A DNA stretch of 64,000 bases, taken from the NCBI RefSeq assembly GCF_003933735.1, contig NZ_RSED01000016.1, positions 426 to 64,425 on the forward strand, given 5' to 3'. Position numbers and translations under genes: made by a program. Each line of letters starts with the position of its first letter. The stretch's first letter is position 1. The notes beneath the pieces were generated by a model. The model did not search any database and was not told the DNA's origin. It saw nothing but the letters and a program-made list of their open reading frames with translations. This DNA is from Aquabacterium soli (GTDB lineage Bacteria; Pseudomonadota; Gammaproteobacteria; Burkholderiales; Burkholderiaceae_C). Below are positions 10,296 through 18,907 of the stretch, piece by piece.

Positions 10296-12439
10296 GCGCC
10301 CAGCTGGTCAGCAGCCACTGGTACCGCGTGGCGGGCATCGCGCCCCGCCTGCGGGACCACCTGCGCCTGCACGCCCACCGCTACCGCGGCCAGCCCTGGA
10401 CCGTGGTCGAAGACCGCCTGAACGGCAAGTTCCACCGCTTCGATGCGCAGGCCTGGCGCATCATGGGCCTGCTCGACGGCCGCCACACGCTGGAGGCCGT
10501 CTGGCAGCAGCTGGCCTCCGAGGCCGATGAGGCCACGCCCAGCCAGGACGACATCCTCGCGCTGCTGGGCCAGCTGCACGGCATGGACCTGCTGGCCACC
10601 GACACCCTGCCCGACCTGGGCGAGGTGGGCGATCGAGACCACCGGCAGGCGCGCAAGCGCCGCTGGTCCAAGGTGATGAACCCGCTGGCCATCCGCGTGC
10701 CGATCTTCGACCCCGACCGCCTGCTGGGGCGTTTGGTCGAATGGCTGCGGCCGGTGCTCAACCGCGGTGGCGCACTGGCCTGGCTGCTGTGGGTGCTGCC
10801 GGCCATCGTGCTGGCCGCCTCGCACTGGCCCGAGCTCACGCACAACGTCAGCGAGCGCCTGCTGGCCCTGGACAACCTGCTGATGCTGGCCCTGCTGTTC
10901 CCGCTGGTCAAGGCGCTGCACGAACTGGCCCACGGCATCGCCTGCAAGATGCGCGGCGGCGAGGTGCACGACATGGGCGTGATGCTGCTGCTCCTGCTGC
11001 CGGTGCCCTACGTGGAGGCCTCCAGCTCATGGGCCTTTCCGCGCAAGCGCGACCGCATGCTGGTGGGCGCGGCGGGCATGCTGATCGAGATCGCCATCGC
11101 GGCCGGTGCTTTTTACCTGTGGCTCTGGCTGGAGCCGGGCACGCCCAAGGCCCTGGCCTACGACGTGGCCGTGCTGGCCAGCGTGACCACGGTGCTGTTC
11201 AATGGCAACCCGCTGCTGCGCTACGACGGCTACTACGTGCTCAGCGATGCGATCGAAATCCCCAACCTGGCGCAGCGGGCCACGCGCTACTGGGGCTACC
11301 TGTTCGAATCGCGCCTGCTGGGCCGGCGCGATGCCTTGTCGCCCGCGATGGCGCCCGGCGAGTCCGGCTGGTTCATCGCCTACGCGCCGCTGGCCTTCGT
11401 CTACCGCTGCATCGTGATGTTCTCCATCGCGATCTTCGTGGCCACGCAGTACTACGCCATCGGCATGCTGCTGGCCGTGTGGAGCGTGGGCATGACCCTG
11501 GGCATGCCGCTGTACAAGGGCCTGGGCCGCTTCTGGTCTCTGGTGGTGGCGCGCGAGGCCGGCCGCCGTGGACAGCGCGCCGCACTCGCGGTGCTGGGTG
11601 CGCTGCTGGTCTTGCTGTTCGCGATCCCGATGCCCCTGCGCACCCAGGTCAACGGCGTGCTGTGGCTGCCCGAGAACGCCATCGTGCGGGCCGGGCAGCG
11701 CGGCTTCGTCGAGCAGATGCAGGCGCAGCCCGGCCAGCGGCTGGCCCCGGGCCAACCCGTGCTGAACCTGGTCGAGCCGGTGCTGGCGGCCCAGCGCGCG
11801 GTGCAGCAGGCCCGCCGCGACACCGTGCAGATCCGCTACGACGCGGCCGTGACGGTCGACCCCACGCTCGCCGCGCAGGTCGCCCCCGCGCTGGCCCGCG
11901 AGAACCAGGTGCTGGCGCATCTCGATGAGCGGCATGAGCGACTGGTGGTGCGAAGCGGCGCCAGCGGCCAGCTGTGGCTGCCGGCCAGCGAAGACCTGCA
12001 GGGCCGCTACATGCGCCAGGGCCAGGTGATGGCCTACGTGGTCACGCCCACCGCGCCGCGCGTGCGCATCATCGTCGACCAGGTCGACGAGAACCTGATC
12101 CGCGCGCACACCCGCCGCATCCTGGTCAAGGTGCCCTTCGACCCGGGCCGCGCCTGGCCGGCCACGGTGGTGCGCGCCGTGCCCTCGGCCTCGCGCGATC
12201 TGCCCAGCGCGGCGCTGGGCCGCCAGGGCGGCGGTGGCGTGGTGACCGACCCGCGCGACGACAGTGGCCGCCGTGCGCTGATCTCGCACTTCGAGTATGA
12301 GCTGGCCTTGCCCGATGATTTTCCGTACCACCTGATCGGCAGCCGCGCCAGCGTGCGTTTCGAGCACGACATGGAGCCGGTGGGCTACCGGCTGTGGCGC
12401 TCGGTGCGGCGCCTGTTCCTGGGGTACTTCCATGCGTGA
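10277..12439 (+). CDS. PqqD-like / M50 (site-2-protease-type) metalloprotease / lipoyl-domain fusion
   Basis: A 720-residue membrane protein. The ATG at 10277 lies inside the 3' end of the GAF-HlyD gene. Residues about 35-110 resemble the PqqD winged-helix peptide-binding fold. The middle is polytopic and carries the zinc motif HELAHG (H215, E216, H219) and the second S2P-type motif NPLLRYDGYY (D317). After the last membrane segment (about 450-465) comes a periplasmic lipoyl/HlyD-like part with a helical hairpin and a basic C-terminus. M50 proteins are intramembrane proteases, and the combination with an adaptor half is typical of export-linked members. A plausible role is to process or hand over a secreted substrate next to the adaptor. 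Whether it is catalytically active is not shown; both expected metal motifs are present. Confidence 0.7.
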   Translation: MDAGTLGAQLVSSHWYRVAGIAPRLRDHLRLHAHRYRGQPWTVVEDRLNGKFHRFDAQAWRIMGLLDGRHTLEAVWQQLASEADEATPSQDDILALLGQLHGMDLLATDTLPDLGEVGDRDHRQARKRRWSKVMNPLAIRVPIFDPDRLLGRLVEWLRPVLNRGGALAWLLWVLPAIVLAASHWPELTHNVSERLLALDNLLMLALLFPLVKALHELAHGIACKMRGGEVHDMGVMLLLLLPVPYVEASSSWAFPRKRDRMLVGAAGMLIEIAIAAGAFYLWLWLEPGTPKALAYDVAVLASVTTVLFNGNPLLRYDGYYVLSDAIEIPNLAQRATRYWGYLFESRLLGRRDALSPAMAPGESGWFIAYAPLAFVYRCIVMFSIAIFVATQYYAIGMLLAVWSVGMTLGMPLYKGLGRFWSLVVAREAGRRGQRAALAVLGALLVLLFAIPMPLRTQVNGVLWLPENAIVRAGQRGFVEQMQAQPGQRLAPGQPVLNLVEPVLAAQRAVQQARRDTVQIRYDAAVTVDPTLAAQVAPALARENQVLAHLDERHERLVVRSGASGQLWLPASEDLQGRYMRQGQVMAYVVTPTAPRVRIIVDQVDENLIRAHTRRILVKVPFDPGRAWPATVVRAVPSASRDLPSAALGRQGGGGVVTDPRDDSGRRALISHFEYELALPDDFPYHLIGSRASVRFEHDMEPVGYRLWRSVRRLFLGYFHA

Positions 12440-14501
12440 GTCGATGCGTGGACCCGTCGGTGGTGAACGACTGGCCGCCTGGCCGCCGGTGAACATCCCC
12501 TTGGCTTCGCGCCTGTTCGTCGAGCGCCGGGATGAAGGCGATTGGGCACTCGACCGCTGGGCCTCGGGCTGGTGGCTCAGCCGCCCCTCGCCCAAGCGCC
12601 AGGCCATGCGCCGGCAGCAGCGCTTCGTGGCGCAGGTGGTGGCCTTGGGCGAGACCCTGCACGGGCTGTCGCAGACCGAGCTGCTGGCCCAGGCCCGCGC
12701 CGCCGCCGAACGCGCCTTCGTGACCGGTCAGGCCCAGGCGGGCGTCCGCGCCCTGGCCCTGGTGCGCGAGGCCGCCCGCCGCACCCTGGGCCTGCTGGCC
12801 TACCCGCCCCAGGTCTATGGTGCGTGGATGCTGGTCAGCGGTCACCTGATCGAGCTGGACACGGGCGAGGGCAAGACGCTCACGGCCGCCATCGCAGCCT
12901 GCGTGGGCGCGCTGGCCGGCGTGCCCACGCACGTGATCACCGTCAACGACTACCTGGCCCAGCGCGATGCGCAGAAGATGTCGGCGCTGTTCGGCTACCT
13001 GGGGTTGCGTGTGGGTGTGGTGCACAGCGGCGTGGCCCAGGCCCTGCGCCACGTAGAGTACGCGCAGGACCTGACCTACTGCACCAACAAGGACGTGGTG
13101 TTCGACTACCTGCGCGACCGCGTGAACGCGCGCGGCGTGCACAGCCGCGCGCAGCTCACGGTGCGCCGCCTGCACGGCCAGGTGCACAGCCAGGAGCCGC
13201 TGCGCCTGCGCGGCCTGCACTTCGCCATCGTCGACGAGGCCGACAGCATCCTGATCGACGAGGCCCGCACGCCATTGATCCTGTCGGCCGCGCGCGAGGC
13301 CGGCGAAGAAACCCGCGCCTACGAACACCTGCTGCGCGTGGCCGCCTCGATGCAGGCGCCTTTGCACTACCGCCTCGTCGAGCCGCACCGCCAGCCCGAG
13401 CTCAAGGACGAAGGCCGGGCCCTGCTGGAAGACCTGGCCCGCGAGATGGATGCACGGGACGAGCACGACGGCGACACGGGCCCCGATGCCCTGATGGGTT
13501 TCTGGCGCGTGGCCTGGGTGCGTGAGCACTACATCGTGCAGGCCCTGCGCGCGCTGCACGTGTTCAAGCGCGACCAGCACTACGTGGTGCACGAGGGCAA
13601 GATCGTCATCGTCGACGAGTTCACCGGCCGCCTGCTGCCAGACCGCAGCTGGGAGCAGGGCCTGCACCAGCTGGTCGAGGTCAAGGAGGGCTGCAAGATC
13701 AGCGGGCAGAACCGCACGCTGGCCCGCCTGACCTACCAGACCTTCTTCGCGCGCTACCTGCGCCTGTCGGGCATGAGCGGCACCCTGCGCGAGGTCTCGC
13801 GCGAGACGGCCGGCGTGTTCAAGGTGCGCACGGTGCGCATCGAGCCCAACCGCCCCAGCCGCCGCGTGACCCTGCCGCCGCGCCTGCTGCCCGACCAGCC
13901 CACCAAGCACCACGCCATCGTCGACGATGTGCGCGAGCGCCTGGCCGTGGGCCAGTCGGTGCTGGTGGGCACGCGCTCCGTGCGCGCGTCGGAGGACATC
14001 AGCGCGGCGTTGACGGCTGCAGGCGTGCCGCACCAGGTGCTCAATGCCCGCCAGAACGCCGACGAGGCCGAGCTGGTGGCGCGCGCCGGCCAGCCGGGCA
14101 TGGTCACCGTGGCCACCAACATGGCCGGCCGCGGCACCGACATTCCCGTGGCGCCCGAGGTGCTGGCCCGTGGCGGCCTGCACGTGGTGCTGACCGAGTG
14201 GCACGAGTCGGCCCGCATCGACCGCCAGCTGGTGGGCCGGGGCGCGCGCCAGGGCGAGCCCGGCAGCTGCCGCACGATCGTCGCGCTCGACGACGAGGTG
14301 ATCGACAAGCATGGCGGCACCACCCTGAAGATGCTGCAGGCGCGCTACGGCGGCGGCCCCTGGCCCGAGCACGCCATGGCCTGGCTGCAGAAGGCGGCGC
14401 AGGGCGCGGCCGAATCCCACAACGCGGCGCAGCGGCGGCACACACTCAAGGCCGATCACCACATGCGCACGCAACTCGCTTTTTCTGGAGCCACCGAGTG
14501 A
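12432..14501 (+). CDS. SecA-like motor ATPase lacking the canonical C-terminal third
   Basis: A 689-residue protein related to SecA (usually about 900 residues). Conserved SecA motifs are present: Walker A DTGEGKT (143-149), DEADSILIDEARTPLI (268-283), VDEFTGRLLPDRSWEQGLHQ (394-413), ATNMAGRGTDI (561-571) and an arginine-finger motif QLVGRGARQGEPGS (599-612). Both nucleotide-binding folds and the preprotein-crosslinking region are therefore represented. The protein ends about 70 residues after the last motif, so the helical-scaffold and wing domains and the zinc-binding tail of canonical SecA are missing or strongly reduced. It starts eight bases inside the M50 gene. It is not the housekeeping secA, because its neighbours are HlyD, M50 and HlyD genes. 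It probably powers a dedicated export step, which is inference. Confidence 0.85.
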   Translation: MRESMRGPVGGERLAAWPPVNIPLASRLFVERRDEGDWALDRWASGWWLSRPSPKRQAMRRQQRFVAQVVALGETLHGLSQTELLAQARAAAERAFVTGQAQAGVRALALVREAARRTLGLLAYPPQVYGAWMLVSGHLIELDTGEGKTLTAAIAACVGALAGVPTHVITVNDYLAQRDAQKMSALFGYLGLRVGVVHSGVAQALRHVEYAQDLTYCTNKDVVFDYLRDRVNARGVHSRAQLTVRRLHGQVHSQEPLRLRGLHFAIVDEADSILIDEARTPLILSAAREAGEETRAYEHLLRVAASMQAPLHYRLVEPHRQPELKDEGRALLEDLAREMDARDEHDGDTGPDALMGFWRVAWVREHYIVQALRALHVFKRDQHYVVHEGKIVIVDEFTGRLLPDRSWEQGLHQLVEVKEGCKISGQNRTLARLTYQTFFARYLRLSGMSGTLREVSRETAGVFKVRTVRIEPNRPSRRVTLPPRLLPDQPTKHHAIVDDVRERLAVGQSVLVGTRSVRASEDISAALTAAGVPHQVLNARQNADEAELVARAGQPGMVTVATNMAGRGTDIPVAPEVLARGGLHVVLTEWHESARIDRQLVGRGARQGEPGSCRTIVALDDEVIDKHGGTTLKMLQARYGGGPWPEHAMAWLQKAAQGAAESHNAAQRRHTLKADHHMRTQLAFSGATE

Positions 14502-15325
14502 CGAGAACGATGAAGACGACCTGCGGCCTGATCGCCTGTGCCGTGTCGATGCCGCTGGCCGCGCAGGCGGCCCCTGGCGACTACGACTGCCTCATCGAGC
14601 CCTCCCAGGTCATCGACATCCGCAGCCCGGTGTCGGGCCTGATCGACAAGGTCTACGTGGAGCGCGGCGGCGCGGTCAAGCGCGGCATGGTACTGGTGAG
14701 CCTGGAGTCCAGCGTCGAGAAGGCGGCGGTGGACCTGGCACGCTTCAAGTCGGGCATGGACGGTCCGCTCAAGTCCAGCGAGACCCGCCTGGCGCATGCC
14801 GTGAAGAAGCTGGGCCGCAAGACCGAGCTGGCCGACAAGAACTACACCTCGGCACAGGACCGCGACGACGCCGACGCCGAGCGGCGCATCGCCGAATCCG
14901 AGGCGCTGACCGCGCGCGAGAACAAGCAGTACGCCCAGCTCGAATACAACTACACCGCCAGCCAGCTGGCCCAGCGCCAGTTGCGCAGTCCGATCGACGG
15001 CGTGGTGGTCGACCAGTCGATGCACCCCGGCGAGCTGGCCGAGGTCGGCGAGAACAAGCCGTCCATCCTGAAGATCGCGCGCATCAACCCGTTGCGGGTC
15101 AAGGCCATCCTGCCGATGGCGCTGTACACCCGGATGAAGCCGGGGCAGGGCGCCGAGGTCGTGCCTGAAAAGCCCCTGCCGGGCCGCTACGCCACCACCG
15201 TGACCATCGTCGACAAGGTGGTGGACGCGGCCAGCGGCACCTTCCAGGTGCGCATGGAACTGCCCAACCCCAACAACGCGCTGCCCGGCGGCGTGAAGTG
15301 CAAGGTGGCCTTCAAGGGGCTGTGA
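14498..15325 (+). CDS. Small periplasmic HlyD-type adaptor
   Basis: A 275-residue protein. The GTG at 14498 overlaps the SecA-like stop (GTGA) and sits seven bases after a TGGAG Shine-Dalgarno sequence; an in-frame ATG at 14510 is the alternative start. A signal peptide (CGLIACAVSMPLAAQA) is followed by a membrane-fusion-protein core: a lipoyl half (RSPVSGLIDKVYVERGGAVK), a charged helical hairpin (about 70-145), the second lipoyl half (LRSPIDGVVVDQSMHPGEL) and a beta-barrel domain. It is shorter than RND adaptors (about 380 residues) and has no inner-membrane helix apart from the signal. It probably pairs with the GAF-HlyD and M50 proteins and contacts the TolC-type channel encoded at 16158-17672. 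Confidence 0.8.
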   Translation: MTRTMKTTCGLIACAVSMPLAAQAAPGDYDCLIEPSQVIDIRSPVSGLIDKVYVERGGAVKRGMVLVSLESSVEKAAVDLARFKSGMDGPLKSSETRLAHAVKKLGRKTELADKNYTSAQDRDDADAERRIAESEALTARENKQYAQLEYNYTASQLAQRQLRSPIDGVVVDQSMHPGELAEVGENKPSILKIARINPLRVKAILPMALYTRMKPGQGAEVVPEKPLPGRYATTVTIVDKVVDAASGTFQVRMELPNPNNALPGGVKCKVAFKGL

Positions 15326-15330
15326 GCCCC
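15316..15330. terminator. Short hairpin at the converging ends of the HlyD and SapC genes
   Basis: GGGGCT-GTG-AGCCCC forms a perfect 6-bp stem spanning the HlyD stop codon. No T-run follows, so it is a weak candidate for a bidirectional terminator between the convergent genes. Confidence 0.3.
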
Positions 15331-15347
15331 TGGGGCCGGGCAGGGCC

Positions 15348-16145
15348 TCAGTGCTTGGGCGTGTCGGGCGGCGGGCTGGTCGGGTCCAGCGTTTCACCGT
15401 CCGCGCTGGCCTTGCTGTACAGGTCCAGGCGCGCGGCCAGGCGGACCAGGCTGCCCAGCGACAGCAGGTGCGCCTCGATCCACGACAGCTCGCCGCTGCG
15501 GAACAGCTCGACCGCGCGCGCATCGTCGATGCCGCGGTAGCGCTCCACATCGACCACCCACACGCCCTGAAGCACCTGCTGCTGGCCGTGGCGCTCGACC
15601 TGGATGGTCTTGGGCACCAGCAAGCCCATCTGCCGCAGGCGCTGCGCGAAGGCGGTGGTGCGCTGCACCTCGGCGTGAAAGCGCTGCAGGAAACCCAGGA
15701 TGCGCTGCAGGTACTCCGATTCCTGGGCCTGGTCGTCGAACAGTGATTCGCCCTCGTGCACGCCCAGGCCCGGATAGGTCTCGTCGATGCACACGGTGAG
15801 CTGCTGGCTCTCGGCCTCGGTGTCGGTCTTGGCCAGCACGAAGGGGTAGCGCCGCGCGAAGGCCGGGATGTAGGTGTCGGCGGCCCAGCGGCCTTCGTCG
15901 TCGACCATCAGGTTCTCGGCCTGGCGCAGACCCACCAGGGCCGCCACCGAGATGGGGCCGTCGGCTTCGCCCACGAACACGATGGGGTAATCGCGCGCCG
16001 CATCGAGGAACTCGGTGCTGGCGATGGGCACGGCATTGGTCTTGGCGGCGAAGCGGAAATGGTCGCCCGCCACAGCCAGGCGGGTGGTCAGGTGGCGTTC
16101 GCGGTTCAGGGGCACCGGGCGTTCGTAGAACAGCAGCTGGGTCAT
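15348..16145 (-). CDS. SapC-family protein
   Basis: A 265-residue soluble protein without a signal peptide, related to SapC, a family first named from the Campylobacter S-layer secretion locus and whose biochemical role is unknown. The family's N-terminal pattern is clear: PLNRERH near the start, VPIASTEFLDAARDYPIVFVG, and later the acidic CIDETYPGL and ESLFDD segments. A strong AGGAGG Shine-Dalgarno sequence (bases 16154-16159) precedes the ATG and overlaps the end of the upstream TolC-type gene, so the two are one operon. SapC proteins often sit beside surface-layer export genes, which agrees with the giant surface protein and transport genes opposite. The C-terminal 20 residues are proline-rich and poorly conserved. 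Confidence 0.75.
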   Translation of the reverse strand: MTQLLFYERPVPLNRERHLTTRLAVAGDHFRFAAKTNAVPIASTEFLDAARDYPIVFVGEADGPISVAALVGLRQAENLMVDDEGRWAADTYIPAFARRYPFVLAKTDTEAESQQLTVCIDETYPGLGVHEGESLFDDQAQESEYLQRILGFLQRFHAEVQRTTAFAQRLRQMGLLVPKTIQVERHGQQQVLQGVWVVDVERYRGIDDARAVELFRSGELSWIEAHLLSLGSLVRLAARLDLYSKASADGETLDPTSPPPDTPKH

Positions 16146-16157
16146 GGCTGGATCCTC

Positions 16158-17672
16158 CTAGGGTTGCGTGGTTGACGAAGGGGTGGGTGTGTCGGCGCTC
16201 GGGGTGTCGAGTGCCCAGAAGCCGACGCGGCCCAGGCTGGCCAGCAGGCGCAGGCGCGCCGTGCGCCAGGCGGCCAGCGCGCGGATGCGTTCCTGGCGCG
16301 CATTGGCCAGGTCCTTCTGCGCGTCGAGCACCTCGACGATGTGGCTGTCGCCCGAGCGGTAGCGCGCCTGGGCGACGTCGTAGGCCTCCTGGCCGCTGCT
16401 CAGCACATCGAGCGAGGCCGCCAGACTGGCTGTCTCGCTCTGCAGGGCCTGGTAGTTGCGCCACACGTCCAGGCTGGCCTGGCTGCGCGCGCTGGCCACG
16501 TCGGCCCGGCGCGCATCGACCTGGGCCATGGCCTCGCGGATCTTGTAATTGCGCGAGAAGCCTTCGAACAAGGGCACCGACAAGGTCACGGCGGTCAGCG
16601 TCTCGACGCTGCGCGAGGGCGACAGCGGCGTGTTCGGGCGGCCATTGATGTAGCGCCCGACGCTCAGGCTCACGCTGGGCTGGCCTTCGGCGGTGACCGA
16701 ATCCAGGCGCGCGCCGGCTGCCGCCAGCTGGGCTTCGGCGGCACGCACGGTGGGGTGCTCGCGCAGCGCCTGGTCCATCAGGCGGTCCAGATCGCCCAGG
16801 AAGCGCTCGGTGTCCAGGCCAGGGTCAGGGCTGCCGGGCTGCACATCCTGGGCTGCCTGCGGGTCCAGCACGAGCGGGGTGCGAGCGTCCAGCCCCATGA
16901 TGTTGGCCAGCCCTCCCAGGGCCTGGCGGTGGGCGCCATCGGCCTTGATGCGCGCGGCCACGGCCTGTGCCTGCAGGGACCTGGCCTGCAGCACCTCGGC
17001 CCGGTAGCCCGAGCCGGCGGCCTCGCGCGCCTGGGCGGCCTGGAAGCTCTCCTTGGCGGCGGCTTCGGCTTCGCGTGTCGCGTCCATGGCGGCGCGGGCC
17101 GCCAGGGCTTCGTAGTAAGTCTGCGCGGCGTTGGAAAACACCGCCTGCAAGGTCGCGTCGTGGCTGGCCAGTGCGGCGCTCAGCAGGTGGTGCGCCTGCA
17201 TCACGTTGGCGGCGCGCGTGCCGAAATCGAGCAGCACGTAGCTCAGGGTCACATTGCGGCCATAGGCGCGCACATCGGTGTCGTTGCGCAGAGGCGGCTG
17301 CCCGGCCGTGGCGGCCTGCTGGTGGCTGGTGATCCGGTCGCGGCTCTTGCTCAGGCTGATGTTGACGGACGGCAGGAAGCCGGCCCACGACTGCCCGTAT
17401 TGCGCCGCCTGCGACAAGGCCGTGGCCCAGGCCTGGCGCGCCTGCGGGTTGTGGCAGACCGAAAACTCCACGGCCTGGTGCAGGGTGAGGGGCTGGGCCG
17501 GCTCACCGCCCTGGCAGATGGGCACGGCCTGGCCGCCGTCGCCTGCCAGTTGCACCGGGGGTGCATCGGGCGGCATCACGCGCCAGGGATCGATGGTGGG
17601 GTAGGCCAGCGCCGCGCCAGAACCGACGAGGGCCCAGCATGCACTCGTCACGACGGATCGAACAACACTCAT
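16158..17672 (-). CDS. TolC-family outer-membrane channel protein
   Basis: A 504-residue protein. The ATG at 17672 gives a signal peptide (CWALVGSGAALA); an upstream in-frame ATG at 17735 would spoil it. Two internally repeated long helical segments and the beta-strand signatures typical of the family are visible: LTLHQAVEFSVCHNPQARQA near residue 70, ALREHPTVRAAEAQLAAAGA mid-protein, VTLSVPLFEGFSRNYKIREA about 360, and ARYRSGDSHIVEVLDAQKDL near the end. TolC proteins form the outer-membrane duct for type I and RND export. It lies in an operon with the downstream SapC gene and faces the HlyD/SecA-like genes, so it is the likely exit channel of that apparatus. A proline- and threonine-rich tail ends the protein. 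Confidence 0.85.
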   Translation of the reverse strand: MSVVRSVVTSACWALVGSGAALAYPTIDPWRVMPPDAPPVQLAGDGGQAVPICQGGEPAQPLTLHQAVEFSVCHNPQARQAWATALSQAAQYGQSWAGFLPSVNISLSKSRDRITSHQQAATAGQPPLRNDTDVRAYGRNVTLSYVLLDFGTRAANVMQAHHLLSAALASHDATLQAVFSNAAQTYYEALAARAAMDATREAEAAAKESFQAAQAREAAGSGYRAEVLQARSLQAQAVAARIKADGAHRQALGGLANIMGLDARTPLVLDPQAAQDVQPGSPDPGLDTERFLGDLDRLMDQALREHPTVRAAEAQLAAAGARLDSVTAEGQPSVSLSVGRYINGRPNTPLSPSRSVETLTAVTLSVPLFEGFSRNYKIREAMAQVDARRADVASARSQASLDVWRNYQALQSETASLAASLDVLSSGQEAYDVAQARYRSGDSHIVEVLDAQKDLANARQERIRALAAWRTARLRLLASLGRVGFWALDTPSADTPTPSSTTQP

Positions 17673-17833
17673 GGGCTCGCGATAAGGCTGGGACAGACAG
17701 GAGGCTGAGTCGATTGTGCCTTCGGGCCGGCACATGGCAGCACTTCAAACGTGGGATGGGCAAGGACGCGCAAGCGGGCTTGCATCAAGACCACGAACGC
17801 TCAGGCGGCCCGCGGCCTGCGCGACAATGCGCC

Positions 17834-18835
17834 ATGTCTTTGGGTGAATTCGACCTCATCGCGCGTTATTTCCAGCGCGCCGAAAGCCAGGGCCCGCGCC
17901 ATGCCGTCGTGCCCAATGGCGACGACTGCGCCGTGATCGCGCCGGCCGCCGGCATGCAGCTGGCCGTGTCCACGGACACGATGGTGGAGGGGCGGCACTT
18001 CCTGTCCACGGTGGATCCGGCCCGGCTGGGCCACAAGGCCCTGGCCGTGAACCTGTCCGACCTGTCCGCCTGTGGCGCGCAGCCGCTGGCCTTCACGCTG
18101 GCCCTGACCCTGCCACGCGTCGACGAGGCTTGGCTGGCGGGCTTTTCGAGCGGCCTGCTGGCCCTGGCCGATGAGCATGGCTGCGAGCTGATCGGTGGCG
18201 ACACCACGGCCGGGCCGCTGGCCATCGGCATCACGGTGATGGGAGAGGTGCCGCCGGGGCAGGCCCTGCTGCGCAGCGGGGCGCGCCCGGGCGATGAGCT
18301 GTGGGTGAGCGGTTGGCCCGGCGAGGCGCGCCTCGCGCTGGAGGCGTTCCGGGGCACGTTGGCCCCGCCGCTGGATGGCGAAGCCTTCGAGGCTGTGCGC
18401 CTGCGCATGGAGCGGCCCACGCCGCGCGTGGCACTGGGCCTGGCCCTGCGCGGGCTGGCCACCTCGGCCATCGACGTGTCGGACGGCCTGCTGGGCGATC
18501 TGGGCCATGTGCTGCGCCGCAGCCGGGTGGGTGCCGCGATCGCGCTGGGCGCCTTGCCCATCAGCGCCTGGCTGGCGGCCAGGCCACCGGCCCAGCAGCA
18601 CGACTGCGTGCTGGCCGGCGGTGACGATTACGAACTGCTGTTCACGGCCCCGGCGACACGCCATGCGGATGTGCTGGCAGCCGGGCAGGCGGCGGGTGTG
18701 CCCGTGCACCGCATCGGGCTGGTGCAGGCCGATGCCGGCCTGCGATTGCGCGATGGTGCTTGGGGCGCCGAGGGGCCTCAGGGCGCAGGCATCGCCAACC
18801 GCTGGACCTCCTTCGACCATTTCAAATCCAGCTGA
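17834..18835 (+). CDS. thiL: Thiamine-monophosphate kinase
   Basis: A 333-residue enzyme that phosphorylates thiamine monophosphate to thiamine diphosphate in the cytoplasm, using ATP. Family motifs are all present: GDDCAVI (metal/ATP site) near residue 33, STDTMVEGRHF, NLSDLSACGAQP, GGDTT near residue 123, AIDVSDGLLGDLGH and GGDDYELLFT. Length matches the family. The ATG at 17834 precedes the conserved GEFDLIARYF start. It is followed by pgpA and pncC in an order common in betaproteobacteria (usually after nusB, which is not here; the TolC-type gene lies upstream instead). Confidence 0.95.
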   Translation: MSLGEFDLIARYFQRAESQGPRHAVVPNGDDCAVIAPAAGMQLAVSTDTMVEGRHFLSTVDPARLGHKALAVNLSDLSACGAQPLAFTLALTLPRVDEAWLAGFSSGLLALADEHGCELIGGDTTAGPLAIGITVMGEVPPGQALLRSGARPGDELWVSGWPGEARLALEAFRGTLAPPLDGEAFEAVRLRMERPTPRVALGLALRGLATSAIDVSDGLLGDLGHVLRRSRVGAAIALGALPISAWLAARPPAQQHDCVLAGGDDYELLFTAPATRHADVLAAGQAAGVPVHRIGLVQADAGLRLRDGAWGAEGPQGAGIANRWTSFDHFKSS

Positions 18836-18907
18836 CGAGGTGCCCGTGCCCCTGCCGGGAACACGGCGCTGCCGTGGCGGCCTTTCAGCCTGAGTGACAA
18901 TCCCCCG

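Noticed and set aside
12126-14474. 782-residue open frame on the minus strand over the SecA-like gene
   Set aside because: Antisense to a protein with intact SecA motifs; composition is His/Gln/Arg-rich and without domains.
12432-14501. Housekeeping secA
   Set aside because: Too short, lacks the C-terminal domains, and embedded in an export cluster.
17673-17833. nusB or another gene between the TolC-type and thiL genes
   Set aside because: The 161-base gap shows no frame with a ribosome-binding site or conserved motif; it is probably a divergent promoter region.
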